From: DAOUKH01 sp034421515
GTDB lineage: Bacteria; Chloroflexota; Dehalococcoidia; SHYB01
DNA length: 63,918 bases
Assembly: GCA_034421515.1 (NCBI GenBank)
Contig: DAOUKH010000039.1
Span: forward strand, 1-63,918
Direction: 5' to 3'
Shown here one piece after another: positions 47,739 to 55,773 of this stretch. The translations under genes and the position numbers were made by a program. The notes beneath the pieces were generated by a model. It saw nothing but the letters and a program-made list of their open reading frames with translations. It was not told the DNA's origin and ran no database searches. Position 1 is the first letter of the stretch. Each line of letters opens with the position of its first letter.

Positions 47739-48149
47739 CTAGAAGGGAAGGTCGTCGGCGTCTACGTTGCCGCCTCCGGCAGGGGCGCCGTATTCCCCTC
47801 TCGCCTCTCCGCCACCGCCTTCGCCGGGCCGGTCGAGGAAGACGACCTCGTTGGCGGTGATCTCATTGCTGGTCCTGGATACACCGTCGCGGCCTTCCCA
47901 GCTGCGGCTGTGGAAGCGGCCTTCCACGTAGAGCTTGCTGCCCTTGCTCACGTATTGGCTGACCCGCTCGCCCAAGCGGCCGAATGCCGTGACGTTGAAC
48001 CAGTCGGTCTCCTCCCGGCGCTCGCCGCCCGCGGTGGTGTACCGTCGGTTGGTGGCGATGGAAAACTCGGTCAGGGCGGCGCCACTGGGCGTGTAACGCA
48101 TCTCCGGGTCGCGCCCCACGTTACCGATGACCATGATTTTGTTGAACAT
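47739..48149 (-). CDS. ssb: single-stranded DNA-binding protein
   Basis: A 136-residue protein starting MFNKIMVIGNVGRDPEMRYT with OB fold (WFNVTAFGRLGERVSQYVSK) and the acidic C-terminal tip DADDLPF that recruits partner proteins. The linker is short and Gly-rich. Central role in replication and repair. Lies between rpsF (17 bases after) and rpsR. Confidence 0.97.
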   Translation of the reverse strand: MFNKIMVIGNVGRDPEMRYTPSGAALTEFSIATNRRYTTAGGERREETDWFNVTAFGRLGERVSQYVSKGSKLYVEGRFHSRSWEGRDGVSRTSNEITANEVVFLDRPGEGGGGEARGEYGAPAGGGNVDADDLPF

Positions 48150-48166
48150 GCTGCCTCCGAAACGTG

Positions 48167-48472
48167 CTACTTGCGGACGATGGCCGTGTCCTCAGCCTTG
48201 ACGATGAGGTGGCGGATGACCTCTTCGGTGAGCTTGAGGTTGGACTCCACTTCCGCGATGGCCTCGGGGCCGCTGCTGAAATCTATCTGGACGTAGTTGG
48301 CCTCTTCGAAGTCCTGAATGTAGTAGGCCAACTTGCGCCGTCCCCACGGGTTCACGTTGCCGATGGCGCCGTCGCGGGAGGTGATGAACTGCTTCACCCG
48401 GTCGACGACGCCGTCGACCTCATCGTCGGGAACCTGCGGGCTTATCAGAACCACTAGTTCGTAATCGCGCAC
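48167..48472 (-). CDS. rpsF: 30S ribosomal protein S6
   Basis: A 101-residue protein (RDYELVVLISPQVPDDEVDG, then WGRRKLAYYIQDFEEANYVQ), typical S6. GTG start at 48472 with GAAGGAG about ten bases upstream. First gene of the rpsF-ssb-rpsR operon; S6 and S18 bind each other on the platform of the 30S subunit. Confidence 0.97.
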   Translation of the reverse strand: MRDYELVVLISPQVPDDEVDGVVDRVKQFITSRDGAIGNVNPWGRRKLAYYIQDFEEANYVQIDFSSGPEAIAEVESNLKLTEEVIRHLIVKAEDTAIVRK

Positions 48473-48535
48473 GCGCTGTTTTCTCCTTCTCTATCAGGGA
48501 AGGCTCCAGGAGGACGTCCCTCTCGGAGCGAAGGA

Positions 48536-48563
48536 ATTATAGCATGGGGTTAGGGGGCGGCAA
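48536..48563 (-). promoter_or_regulatory. promoter of rpsF-ssb-rpsR
   Basis: On the minus strand TTGCCG (48563-48558), 16-base spacer, TATAAT (48541-48536) with TGC directly before it. A strong extended -10 promoter with a leader of about 60 bases. Confidence 0.7.
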
Positions 48564-48620
48564 GGAGCGGATGTCACAGTCCGAAACCGCGCCTTGAACC
48601 TGTTGACGAGGGCCGGAGGA

Positions 48621-49877
48621 CTATGCGGCGTCGTCGATGCCGGGGAGCGGGAAGCTGCTCGCCAGCGCCTGCGCTTCGGCGCGGACCGCCGCGACCTCCG
48701 CCTCGTCGTCCTGGCCCTTGATCGCCCGCGCGATCAGCTCCGCCGTCTTCCGCATCTCTTCCACTCCGAAGCCGCGCGTGGTGACCGCCGGCGTGCCCAG
48801 GCGCAGCCCGCTGGTAACGCGGGGCGGCTGGGTGTCGAAGGGGATCGCGTTCTTGTTCACGGTGATGTGCGCCGACTCCAGCAGCGTCTCCGCCTCCTGG
48901 CCCGTGACACTCAACGGCGTCAGGTCGACGAGCATCAGGTGGTTGTCGGTGCCACCGCTGACGATGCGGAAGCCGTGCTCTTGCAGCCCCGCGCTGAGGG
49001 CGCGGGCGTTGTCGATGACGGCCTGCTGGTAGGCGATGAAATCGGGGCGGAGCGCCTCGCCGAATGCGACCGCCTTGGCGGCGATGACGTGCATCAAGGG
49101 CCCGCCCTGGAGCCTGGGGAAGACGGCCTTGTCGATGGCGCCTTTGAATTGCGAGCTCGTCAGGACCAAGCCGCCCCGTGGGCCCCGCAGTGTCTTGTGG
49201 GTGGACGACGTGACGACGTCGGCGTGGGGCGTCGGCGAGGGGTGGAGCCCCGCGGCGATGATGCCGGCGGGATGCGCCATGTCCACCATGAGCCGCGCAT
49301 CGACCGCGTCGGCGATGGCGCGGAAGCGGGCGAAGTCGATGGTGCGGGGATAGGCGGTGGCGCCGGCGACGATCAGGGCGGGCCGGTGCTCCTTGGCCAG
49401 GCGCTCGATCTCGTCGTAGTCGAGCAGCTCCGACTCACGTTCGACGCCGTAGGAGACGAAATTGTAGAGGACGCCGGAGAAGTTGACGGGGCTGCCGTGG
49501 GTGAGGTGCCCTCCCTGGTCGAGGCGCATGCCGAGCACGGTGTCGCCGGGCTTGAGCAGCGCGAAGTAGGCCGCCATGTTGGCCTGGGCGCCGCTGTGGG
49601 GCTGGACGTTGGCGTGCTCCGCGCCGTAGAGCTCCTTCGCGCGGTCGATGGCGAGCTGCTCGCCGATGTCGACGAACTGGCAGCCGCCGTAGTAGCGCTT
49701 CCCGGGATAGCCTTCGGCGTACTTGTTGGTGAGTGGCGAGCCGAGCATCTCCAGGACGGGCGCGCTCGCGTAGTTTTCCGACGCGATGAGGACGATATTG
49801 CCGCGCTGCCGGTCAAGCTCCCGGTCGAGCGCCTGGGCGATTTCGGGGTCGCGTTCGTGCAGCGTCGTGGAGATCAA
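48621..49877 (-). CDS. glyA: serine hydroxymethyltransferase
   Basis: TTG start at 49877 with AAGAGG six bases upstream; 418 residues. NIVLIASENYAS at the start, PLP Lys in DVVTSSTHKTLRGPRGG, and GGTDNHLMLVDL are family hallmarks. It interconverts serine and glycine using tetrahydrofolate, the main source of one-carbon units. Single gene with its own promoter and a structured leader. Confidence 0.97.
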   Translation of the reverse strand: MISTTLHERDPEIAQALDRELDRQRGNIVLIASENYASAPVLEMLGSPLTNKYAEGYPGKRYYGGCQFVDIGEQLAIDRAKELYGAEHANVQPHSGAQANMAAYFALLKPGDTVLGMRLDQGGHLTHGSPVNFSGVLYNFVSYGVERESELLDYDEIERLAKEHRPALIVAGATAYPRTIDFARFRAIADAVDARLMVDMAHPAGIIAAGLHPSPTPHADVVTSSTHKTLRGPRGGLVLTSSQFKGAIDKAVFPRLQGGPLMHVIAAKAVAFGEALRPDFIAYQQAVIDNARALSAGLQEHGFRIVSGGTDNHLMLVDLTPLSVTGQEAETLLESAHITVNKNAIPFDTQPPRVTSGLRLGTPAVTTRGFGVEEMRKTAELIARAIKGQDDEAEVAAVRAEAQALASSFPLPGIDDAA

Positions 49878-49929
49878 GTCGCGCCTCTTTCTTGCCCCTT
49901 TTGGTGTGTCGGGAGCCTGACATACAGAA

Positions 49930-49953
49930 GCCCCCGCCCAAGCCGGCGGGGGC
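49930..49953 (-). promoter_or_regulatory. GC-rich hairpin in the glyA leader
   Basis: GCCCCCGCC (49930-49938) and GGCGGGGGC (49945-49953) form a 9-bp stem with a 6-base loop, about 50 bases before the glyA start and within its transcript. It is not followed by a U-run in either direction, so termination is uncertain; it may be an attenuator or processing site. Confidence 0.4.
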
Positions 49954-49981
49954 CCCGCAGCGGCCTGCACCGTTCACATAA

Positions 49982-50011
49982 AGTCTAGGCCCCGCACAGA
50001 AGGGGTGTCAA
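49982..50011 (-). promoter_or_regulatory. promoter of glyA
   Basis: On the minus strand a perfect TTGACA (50011-50006), 18-base spacer, TAGACT (49987-49982). The leader is about 100 bases long. Confidence 0.65.
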
Positions 50012-50046
50012 TCAGATTTTGGCCTTCTCGCACGCTGTTTCCCGCG

Positions 50047-50052
50047 TAGAAT
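50047..50052 (+). promoter_or_regulatory. -10 box TAGAAT for a near-leaderless mRNA
   Basis: TAGAAT ends six bases before the ATG at 50059, so the transcript would begin at the start codon. No -35 of note. Confidence 0.45.
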
Positions 50053-50058
50053 GTTGTC

Positions 50059-50988
50059 ATGCGCCGCATCGCCGTGACCGGTTCGTCGGGGTATCTGGGA
50101 TCGCGGCTCGTCGCGCGGCTGGCGGAGCACGACGACGTCGAGACCGTCGTCGGCATCGACTTCCGCCCGCCGGGCGATTCTCCCGCGAAGCTGCGCTTCT
50201 ACCAACGCGACGTTGCCGCGGCCTTCTCCGACGTGTTCGAGAAGGAGCGCGTCGATACGGCGGTGCACCTTGCGTTCGTGGTGACCCCCTCGCGGGACCA
50301 CCGGCGAGTCCGGGCGGTCGGCCTCGACGGCGCCCATCATTTCCTCGACGCGTGCCGCGCCGCCTGCGTCGAGCAGGCCGTCTACATGAGCAGTTCCTCG
50401 GCCTACGGCGCGCACCCCGACAACCCGGAGCCGCTGACGGAGGCGTCGCCGCTGCGGCCCAACGAGGCCTTTCTCTATTCGCGCTACAAGGCGGCGGCGG
50501 ACGGGCTCTTCCGGGAGTTCGCCGAGGACCATCCCGCGACGAACGTCACCGTCTTGCGCGGCTGCCCCGTGATCGGTCCCGGTGGCCATGCCGCGGTCGG
50601 CGCCAAGGCCTTCCAGCGAGTGATGCTCCGCGTCGCCGGCCACGACCCCCTGACCCAGTACATGCACGACGACGACCTCGTCGAGGTCATCGTTCATGCG
50701 ATGGAGCGGCGGGCGCGCGGCGTCTTCAACACCGCCGGCGACGGCTTCATCCGCTACTCGCGCCTTGCCGAGCTCGCCAACCGGCCGATGGTCGCGCTGC
50801 CCTTCCCGATCATCGCGCCGTTGATGGAAGCGACGTGGCACACCCGTCTGCAGGGGTCCGCCTCCGCCGTGGGCCTGCGGTACATCATGTACCCGTGGGT
50901 CGTCGACAACCGGCGCTTCTGCGAGCAGACGGGCTTCTCGTACCGCTATTCGAGCGAGGATGCCGTGCGCGCGCTCTTCGCTGGTTAG
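50059..50988 (+). CDS. NAD-dependent epimerase/dehydratase (extended SDR)
   Basis: A 309-residue SDR with IAVTGSSGYLGSRLVARLA, DTAVHLAFVV, the Ser in VYMSSSSAYGAHPDN and the Tyr-Lys pair YSRYKAAADGLFREF. It is related to UDP-sugar epimerases and to short proteins annotated as NAD-dependent epimerases in actinobacteria and Chloroflexi. Substrate unknown. Convergent with the following hydrolase by four bases. Confidence 0.86.
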   Translation: MRRIAVTGSSGYLGSRLVARLAEHDDVETVVGIDFRPPGDSPAKLRFYQRDVAAAFSDVFEKERVDTAVHLAFVVTPSRDHRRVRAVGLDGAHHFLDACRAACVEQAVYMSSSSAYGAHPDNPEPLTEASPLRPNEAFLYSRYKAAADGLFREFAEDHPATNVTVLRGCPVIGPGGHAAVGAKAFQRVMLRVAGHDPLTQYMHDDDLVEVIVHAMERRARGVFNTAGDGFIRYSRLAELANRPMVALPFPIIAPLMEATWHTRLQGSASAVGLRYIMYPWVVDNRRFCEQTGFSYRYSSEDAVRALFAG

Positions 50989-51764
50989 CGTCCGTTCTCG
51001 CATTCCGAGAAGAAGTCGACTAACGCCGCGTTGAAGATGTCGGGCTTCTCGAAGTAGACGGAGTGGCCTGCGCCGGGGACCTCGAGCCAGCGGGCGTCGG
51101 GGAACATCTCGTAGCCCATGCGGATGGCGGCGGGCGGCGCGATGCGGTCCTCTGCACCGGCGATGAAGAGCGCGGGGATGGCGAAGCCGGCGAGGTCGGC
51201 GGCGGCGGCGCCGGGGACGTTGTTCTTCCAGTAGAAAGTCTTGGGCCGCGGCTTGTTGTAGCCGCGGATGAGCTTGTAGAGGAAGCCGAGATCGGGGCGC
51301 TCCCGCCACGTGGTCTCCGAGAGCGCGGCGCGCAAGCGGTCGGCGCCCACCGCTTCGCTCGCCTCCCGCCGCGCCGTGTCGAGCGCGGGCGAGCGCAGGT
51401 TGGCCAACGTGTCGGCGAGGACGATGCCCCGCGTGCGCTCGGGGTAGCGCCGGGCGAAGTCGAGCGTCGTGCGTCCGCCCATCGATTGGCCGACGAGAAA
51501 GGCGGGCTCGCGCAATCCGAGGTGATCGAGCAGGCCGAGGACGTCGTCGGCGAAGGCTTCGGCGTAGGGGCCGCCCTCGGGCAGCTTGGTGTTGCAGAAG
51601 CCGCGCTGGTCGAGGATGACGCAGGTGTAGCGTTGCGCCAGGACCGGGACCTGCTGCCACCAGCTCAGGTGGTTGCCGCCGACGCCGTGGCAGAGCACGA
51701 CGGGAATGCCCGAACCTTCGACCTCGTAGAAGAGTTCGATACCGTTGACAGGGGCGTAGGGCAT
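50985..51764 (-). CDS. alpha/beta hydrolase
   Basis: A 259-residue hydrolase: VVLCHGVGGNHLSWWQQVP as oxyanion loop, LVGQSMGGRTTLDFARRYP as nucleophile elbow (Ser in GQSMG), Asp in IAGAEDRIAPP and His in VPGAGHSVYFEKP. It is most similar in pattern to 3-oxoadipate enol-lactonase / haloalkane-like hydrolases with aromatic-ring or ester substrates. Single gene. Confidence 0.88.
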   Translation of the reverse strand: MPYAPVNGIELFYEVEGSGIPVVLCHGVGGNHLSWWQQVPVLAQRYTCVILDQRGFCNTKLPEGGPYAEAFADDVLGLLDHLGLREPAFLVGQSMGGRTTLDFARRYPERTRGIVLADTLANLRSPALDTARREASEAVGADRLRAALSETTWRERPDLGFLYKLIRGYNKPRPKTFYWKNNVPGAAAADLAGFAIPALFIAGAEDRIAPPAAIRMGYEMFPDARWLEVPGAGHSVYFEKPDIFNAALVDFFSECENGR

Positions 51765-51880
51765 GGTCGCCGAGACTATAGACGCGCCGCCGAAAGGCTG
51801 TCAAAGCAGTTGCGCCGCTTAGTGGGGGCGGCGCAGAATGGGCGGCATCGACCGGCTGCGTGACGGTCGCGGGGAACCCC

Positions 51881-52351
51881 ATGGAATACGACTTTCGCGA
51901 CTTCTTCGAACGCTACTTGGACGACGTGCACGTCGGCGACCGGTTCCGCCATTGGCCGGGCCGCACGATCTCGCAGGCCGCCGCCGACCAGTTTTGCTAC
52001 TGGACGTCGAACCCGCAGCCGCTCCACCTCGACGCCGAGTACGCCGCCGCGTCGCAGCATGGCCGGGTGCTGGTCAACGGCATCCTCGTCTTCGCCATCG
52101 CCGTAGGCCTGAGCGTCCCCAATCTCAGCGGCAACACGATCGCGAATCTGGGGTTCGAGCGCGTCGACCACCACGCTCCGACCTTCATCGGCGACACGAT
52201 CTACGCGGAGACCGAGGTGCTTGAGGTGCGAATCTCGGCAAGCCGCCCGGACCGCGGTATCGTGAAGGTGCGGACGGAGGCGAGCAACCAGCGCGGCGAG
52301 ACCGTCCTCAGCTATCTGCGCACCTTCATGCTGCCCCGCCGCCCCGCCTGA
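51881..52351 (+). CDS. MaoC-like hot-dog dehydratase
   Basis: ATG at 51881 gives 156 residues starting EYDFRDFFERYLDDVHVGDR. The MaoC hydratase-2 motif is visible as NPQPLHLDAEYAAASQHGRV, with Asp and His catalytic residues. R-specific enoyl-CoA hydratases and mesaconyl-CoA/citramalyl-type dehydratases share this motif. It acts on an acyl-CoA. Alternative GTG start at 51860. Confidence 0.88.
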   Translation: MEYDFRDFFERYLDDVHVGDRFRHWPGRTISQAAADQFCYWTSNPQPLHLDAEYAAASQHGRVLVNGILVFAIAVGLSVPNLSGNTIANLGFERVDHHAPTFIGDTIYAETEVLEVRISASRPDRGIVKVRTEASNQRGETVLSYLRTFMLPRRPA

Positions 52352-52377
52352 AGCCTCCCGCGTAACCGCGGTGGTGC

Positions 52378-52383
52378 TATCCT
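52378..52383 (+). promoter_or_regulatory. extended -10 (TGC-TATCCT) of hisIE
   Basis: TATCCT preceded by TGC, 24 bases before the ATG at 52408. No convincing -35. Confidence 0.4.
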
Positions 52384-52407
52384 GATTACGGCGTTGTTGG
52401 ACGCCGG

Positions 52408-53061
52408 ATGAACGACATGAAGCTCAAGCTGAACGAGCAGGGGCTCATCCCCGCCATCGCCCAGGACCGCCGCACGAACGAGATCCTGATGGTGGCGTAT
52501 ATGTCCCCTGAATCGCTGGCCAAGACCATCGAGACCGGCGAGGCGTGGTTCTACAGCCGCAGCCGGCAATCGCTGTGGCGCAAGGGCGAGACGTCGGGCA
52601 ACGTCATAAGCGTCGAGCGCATCGAGGTCGATTGCGATGCCGACACGCTGGTGCTGAAGGGCGACCCGGCCGGCCCCGCGTGCCACACCGGCAGGCCCAC
52701 CTGCTTCTTCCAAGACTTGGACGGTCATCAGGTCGCCGTGGGCGACATCGAGTTCGACACCGGCGGCCGCGACGTCGTCGCCGAGTTGTTCGAAACGATC
52801 GAGCGGCGGAAGCGGGAGCGGCCCGAGGGCAGCTACGTCGCCAAGCTTCTGACAGAAGGCGTGGACCGCATCGGCAAGAAGGTGCTCGAAGAGGCCGGCG
52901 AGGCGGTCATCGCCGCCAAGAATGGCGTCAAGGAAGAGACGGTGCACGAGGTGGCCGACCTCTGGTTCCACAGCCTCGTCTTGCTGGCCGACGCCGGGCT
53001 GACTCCCGAAGATATCTGGGAGGAGCTCCGTTCGCGCCGTCCGGCCCCGGAGCAGGAGTAG
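52408..53061 (+). CDS. hisIE: bifunctional phosphoribosyl-AMP cyclohydrolase / phosphoribosyl-ATP diphosphatase HisIE
   Basis: A 217-residue protein. The N-terminal HisI domain has WFYSRSRQSLWRKGETSGN, metal motif DCDAD and zinc residues in ACHTGRPTCFF; the C-terminal HisE domain (from about residue 115) has GSYVAKLLTEGVDRIGKKV and EEAGEAVIAAKNG, EVADLWFHSLVLLAD. It carries out steps two and three of histidine synthesis. No other his genes are here. Confidence 0.96.
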   Translation: MNDMKLKLNEQGLIPAIAQDRRTNEILMVAYMSPESLAKTIETGEAWFYSRSRQSLWRKGETSGNVISVERIEVDCDADTLVLKGDPAGPACHTGRPTCFFQDLDGHQVAVGDIEFDTGGRDVVAELFETIERRKRERPEGSYVAKLLTEGVDRIGKKVLEEAGEAVIAAKNGVKEETVHEVADLWFHSLVLLADAGLTPEDIWEELRSRRPAPEQE

Positions 53062-53068
53062 GCGGCGG

Positions 53069-53368
53069 GTGCACGTTCCGAAGTCGGTGACGCTGCGCCC
53101 CGACGGCGTCCACATCGAGTGGGACGACGGCGAACACGCCGTCATCGAGCACCTTGAGTTGCGGGGGGCCTGCCCCTGCGCCGCCTGCGTCCACGAGCTG
53201 ACCGGCAAGCGGATGGTCGGCCCCGGCGAGGTGCCCCAAAACGTCGAGGCGCTGGACCACATGCCCGTCGGACGCTACGCGCTCCAACTGCTCTGGAGCG
53301 ACGCGCACGACACCGGCATCTACCCCTACAACCTGCTGCGCAGAATCTCCGGCCTGCCGGAGGACTAG
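53069..53368 (+). CDS. DUF971 protein
   Basis: A 99-residue protein from GTG at 53069, with LRPDGVHIEWDDGEH, the Cys-rich RGACPCAACVHELTGKR and VGRYALQLLWSDAHDTGIYP. This is DUF971, the N-terminal-like domain of gamma-butyrobetaine hydroxylases, often found with Fe-S genes. The cysteine group may bind zinc or a cluster. Eight bases after hisIE. Confidence 0.9.
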   Translation: MHVPKSVTLRPDGVHIEWDDGEHAVIEHLELRGACPCAACVHELTGKRMVGPGEVPQNVEALDHMPVGRYALQLLWSDAHDTGIYPYNLLRRISGLPED

Positions 53369-53380
53369 AGCGAGGACCCC

Positions 53381-54313
53381 TTGAAGATCGGCATGCACAC
53401 CGGGCAGCAGGACTGCTCGTTCGACGATCTGCGGCGCGCATGGCGCTTCGCCGACGAGCACGGCTATGCCTGGATCTCGGTCTGGGACCACTTCTACGAA
53501 GCGCCCTACATTGATGGTGAAAGCGTGACCTACGAGACGGTCTCTGCCTTCGCCACCCTCGCCGCCGACACGAGCCGGGCCCGCCTTGGCTGCTTGGTCT
53601 TCACCCCCGGCTACCGGCCTCCCGGTCTGCTGGCCAAGATGATCACCACCATCGACCACATCTCCCACGGACGGGCCAACCTCGGCATCGGGGCGGGCTG
53701 GCACCGCGCCGAGTACGAGGCCTACGGCTACGTCTACGGCCCGAACAAGGAACGACTCGACATGCTCGACGAGAGCATGCAGATCGTGCAGGGCTTGCTG
53801 ACGCAAGAGCGCACTACGTTCGAGGGGCGCTACTTCCGCGTCGCTGGCGCGATCAACAACCCCAAGCCGGTGCAGTCAAAGTTGCCGGTGTGGGTCGGCG
53901 GCATGGGGCGGAAGCGCACACTCCGCATCGCGGCACGGCACGCCGACGGCTGGAACGCCGCCTACATTCCCGCCTCGCAGTTCGCGGAGTTGAACGGCGT
54001 CCTCGACGACTGGTGCGACAAGGAGGGCCGGGACCCGGCGTCCATCGAGCGCAGCGTCAACGTCGGCTTCTACATGGGCGTCGACGACGCCGAGGCCGAA
54101 GCGATACGGTCGCGCTTCTCCGATAGCTGGAAGGGCCACCGGCGCCCCGTCGGCGATGGGATGCTGATGGGCACCGCGAGCGAGGTCGCCGAACGGCTCG
54201 GCGTCTACGCCGCCATCGGCGCGGAGAACGTGAACATCGCGATACGTCCCCCCTTCAACTGGGATGCGCTGCAGAAGTTCACCGAAGAGGTCATGCCCCA
54301 GTTCACTGGGTAG
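53381..54313 (+). CDS. LLM-class flavin-dependent oxidoreductase (F420/FMN type)
   Basis: A 310-residue luciferase-like TIM-barrel protein. TTG at 53381 starts MKIGMHTGQQDCSFDDLRRA. Family marks are AWISVWDHFYEAP, LGCLVFTPGYRPPGLLAK, SHGRANLGIGAGWHRAEYEAYG and WVGGMGRKRTLRIAARHADGWN. This subgroup often uses F420, but FMN is possible. It oxidises small organic substrates. Ends before the repeat-rich gap. Confidence 0.9.
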   Translation: MKIGMHTGQQDCSFDDLRRAWRFADEHGYAWISVWDHFYEAPYIDGESVTYETVSAFATLAADTSRARLGCLVFTPGYRPPGLLAKMITTIDHISHGRANLGIGAGWHRAEYEAYGYVYGPNKERLDMLDESMQIVQGLLTQERTTFEGRYFRVAGAINNPKPVQSKLPVWVGGMGRKRTLRIAARHADGWNAAYIPASQFAELNGVLDDWCDKEGRDPASIERSVNVGFYMGVDDAEAEAIRSRFSDSWKGHRRPVGDGMLMGTASEVAERLGVYAAIGAENVNIAIRPPFNWDALQKFTEEVMPQFTG

Positions 54314-54330
54314 CCGCCGGTGGCGTCCCC

Positions 54331-54386
54331 GTAGGGGCGACCCTTGTGGTCGCCCTCCCCTGTAGGGGCGAGTCACGACTCGCCCG
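54331..54386. repeat. dispersed palindromic repeat family 2, copy B, plus a related hairpin
   Basis: GTAGGGGCGACCCTTGTGG-TCGCCC is the reverse complement of the copy at 12474-12500 with a compensatory pair change. It is followed by a related hairpin (GGGCGAGT-CACG-ACTCGCCC, about 54366-54385) that starts with the same TGTAGG lead. The gap 54314-54613 contains only these, copy B of family 1 and the -10-like TAGAAT at 54571. Confidence 0.65.
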
Positions 54387-54467
54387 CCCCCCCAGCCTCT
54401 CCCCTTCGGGGACCCTTGCGCAACTCCCGCCGATGGTTGGGAAACGGGCAGAGCAGGGCGGTTCTTC

Positions 54468-54543
54468 CCTCTCCCCCTCTGGGGGAGATTTGAGAGAGGG
54501 CGCGCGCCGCCAGGCGCGAGCGCCCGCGGGGCGCTGCTCCCAC
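54468..54543. repeat. dispersed repeat family 1, copy B (inverted)
   Basis: Reverse complement of 10045-10123, differing by a handful of bases, including the CTCCCCCTCTGGGGGAG palindrome and the GCGCGCGCC segment. The two copies are in opposite orientation and 44 kb apart. Confidence 0.75.
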
Positions 54544-54613
54544 CTCGCCAGTTACGCAGACGTCCCCAATAATAGAATTCGTCGCCTTCACCATTGAAGG
54601 CGGAGAGGCGCGT

Positions 54614-54754
54614 ATGGCTGCAAAAGATTTTACCCTAGAGTCGGCCTACGGCTCCGTGAAGCCCGCCGAGAATTCCGAGGGCCTCGATGAGGCCGCCCGG
54701 AACGCCAAGGATGCCAAGGCCGAGGAGACCGCACGGGAGCTTAGAGAGGCATGA
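54614..54754 (+). CDS. 46-residue charged protein coupled to a flavin monooxygenase gene
   Basis: ATG at 54614 (GAGG upstream), sequence AAKDFTLESAYGSVKPAENS then Glu/Lys/Ala-rich to REA. Its TGA overlaps the ATG of the next gene by four bases (ATGA at 54751). The first half recalls short antitoxin-like proteins (xFGSVKP), but no DNA-binding domain is present and no toxin gene is near. I do not recognise a function. Confidence 0.55.
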   Translation: MAAKDFTLESAYGSVKPAENSEGLDEAARNAKDAKAEETARELREA

Positions 54755-55617
54755 AGGTCGGCGTCGGGCTTCCCGCCACTATTCCCGGTGTCTCCGGGGA
54801 GCGCATCCTTGACTGGGCGCGCAAGGTCGAGGCCGGGCCGTTCTCCAGTGTCGGCGCGCTCGACCGGCTCGTATTCGACAACTACGAGCCGCTCATTGCG
54901 CTCGCCGCGGCCGCCGCGGCGACGAAGCGGGTGCGGCTCATGACGTCAGTGCTGCTCGCGCCGCTGCGCAATGCCGGCCTACTCGCCAAGCAGGCCGCCA
55001 GCCTCGACGCGCTCTCCGGCGGGCGGCTCACCCTCGGGCTCGGTATCGGCGGACGCGCCGACGACTTCGCCGCCGCGGACACCGACCTGGCGGGCCGAGG
55101 CAGGCGCTTCGAGGCGATACTGCAAACGATGAAGGGGATCTGGGCGGGAGAACCCGCTGCCGACGGCACGGGCCCAATGGGGCCGTCGCCGGGCCGCCCC
55201 GGCGGGCCGGAGTTGCTGGTCGGCGGGACCTCGCACGGGGCGGTGCGCCGCGCCGCTCACTATGCCGACGGCTACATCTCCGGCGGCGGCGCGCCCCCGC
55301 AGATCGTCGACGCCATCTTCAAGAAGGTGGTCGAGCAGTGGGGGGAGGCGGGAAGAGCGGGCGAGCCGCGTCTTGCCGGACTCGCCTACTTCGCGCTCGG
55401 CCCCGATGCGAAGGCGCGGTCCGACGCCTACCTGACGAGCTACTACGGCTTCCTCGGCGACCGGGCGAAGATGATCGCCGACAACGTCATCGCCACGCCG
55501 GAGGCGGTCCGGGCCACGGTCCGCGGCTACGAGGGCATCGGCATGGACGAAGTCACGCTCTCCCCCGCCGTCCCCGATCTCGAACAGATCGACCGCCTCG
55601 CCGACGCCTTGCCCTAG
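54751..55617 (+). CDS. LLM-class flavin-dependent oxidoreductase
   Basis: A 288-residue luciferase-like protein: KVGVGLPATIPGV at the start, LMTSVLLAPLRNAGLLAKQA, SGGRLTLGLGIGGRADDFA and HYADGYISGGG. Shorter than the previous one and with a different C-terminus, so it belongs to another subgroup. It is coupled to the 46-residue gene upstream. Confidence 0.88.
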   Translation: MKVGVGLPATIPGVSGERILDWARKVEAGPFSSVGALDRLVFDNYEPLIALAAAAAATKRVRLMTSVLLAPLRNAGLLAKQAASLDALSGGRLTLGLGIGGRADDFAAADTDLAGRGRRFEAILQTMKGIWAGEPAADGTGPMGPSPGRPGGPELLVGGTSHGAVRRAAHYADGYISGGGAPPQIVDAIFKKVVEQWGEAGRAGEPRLAGLAYFALGPDAKARSDAYLTSYYGFLGDRAKMIADNVIATPEAVRATVRGYEGIGMDEVTLSPAVPDLEQIDRLADALP

Positions 55618-55681
55618 GCGATCGCTGGCGCAGTGGCTTGACCCTGCTTCAAGGCCGCCCCTATTCTGAAGGTGCAGGTTT

Positions 55682-55759
55682 CGGGGCGTAGCGCAGTCCG
55701 GTTAGCGCGCCACGTTTGGGACGTGGAGGTCCTGGGTTCGAATCCCAGCGCCCCGACCA
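55682..55759 (+). tRNA. tRNA-Pro (anticodon TGG)
   Basis: CGGGGCG acceptor (55682-55688) pairs with CGCCCCG (55749-55755), then A and encoded CCA. Anticodon loop TTTGGGA between CCACG and CGTGG gives anticodon TGG (55717-55719), proline. T arm CTGGG-TTCGAAT-CCCAG is canonical. Confidence 0.96.
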
Positions 55760-55773
55760 TCTCGCGGAGCGGC

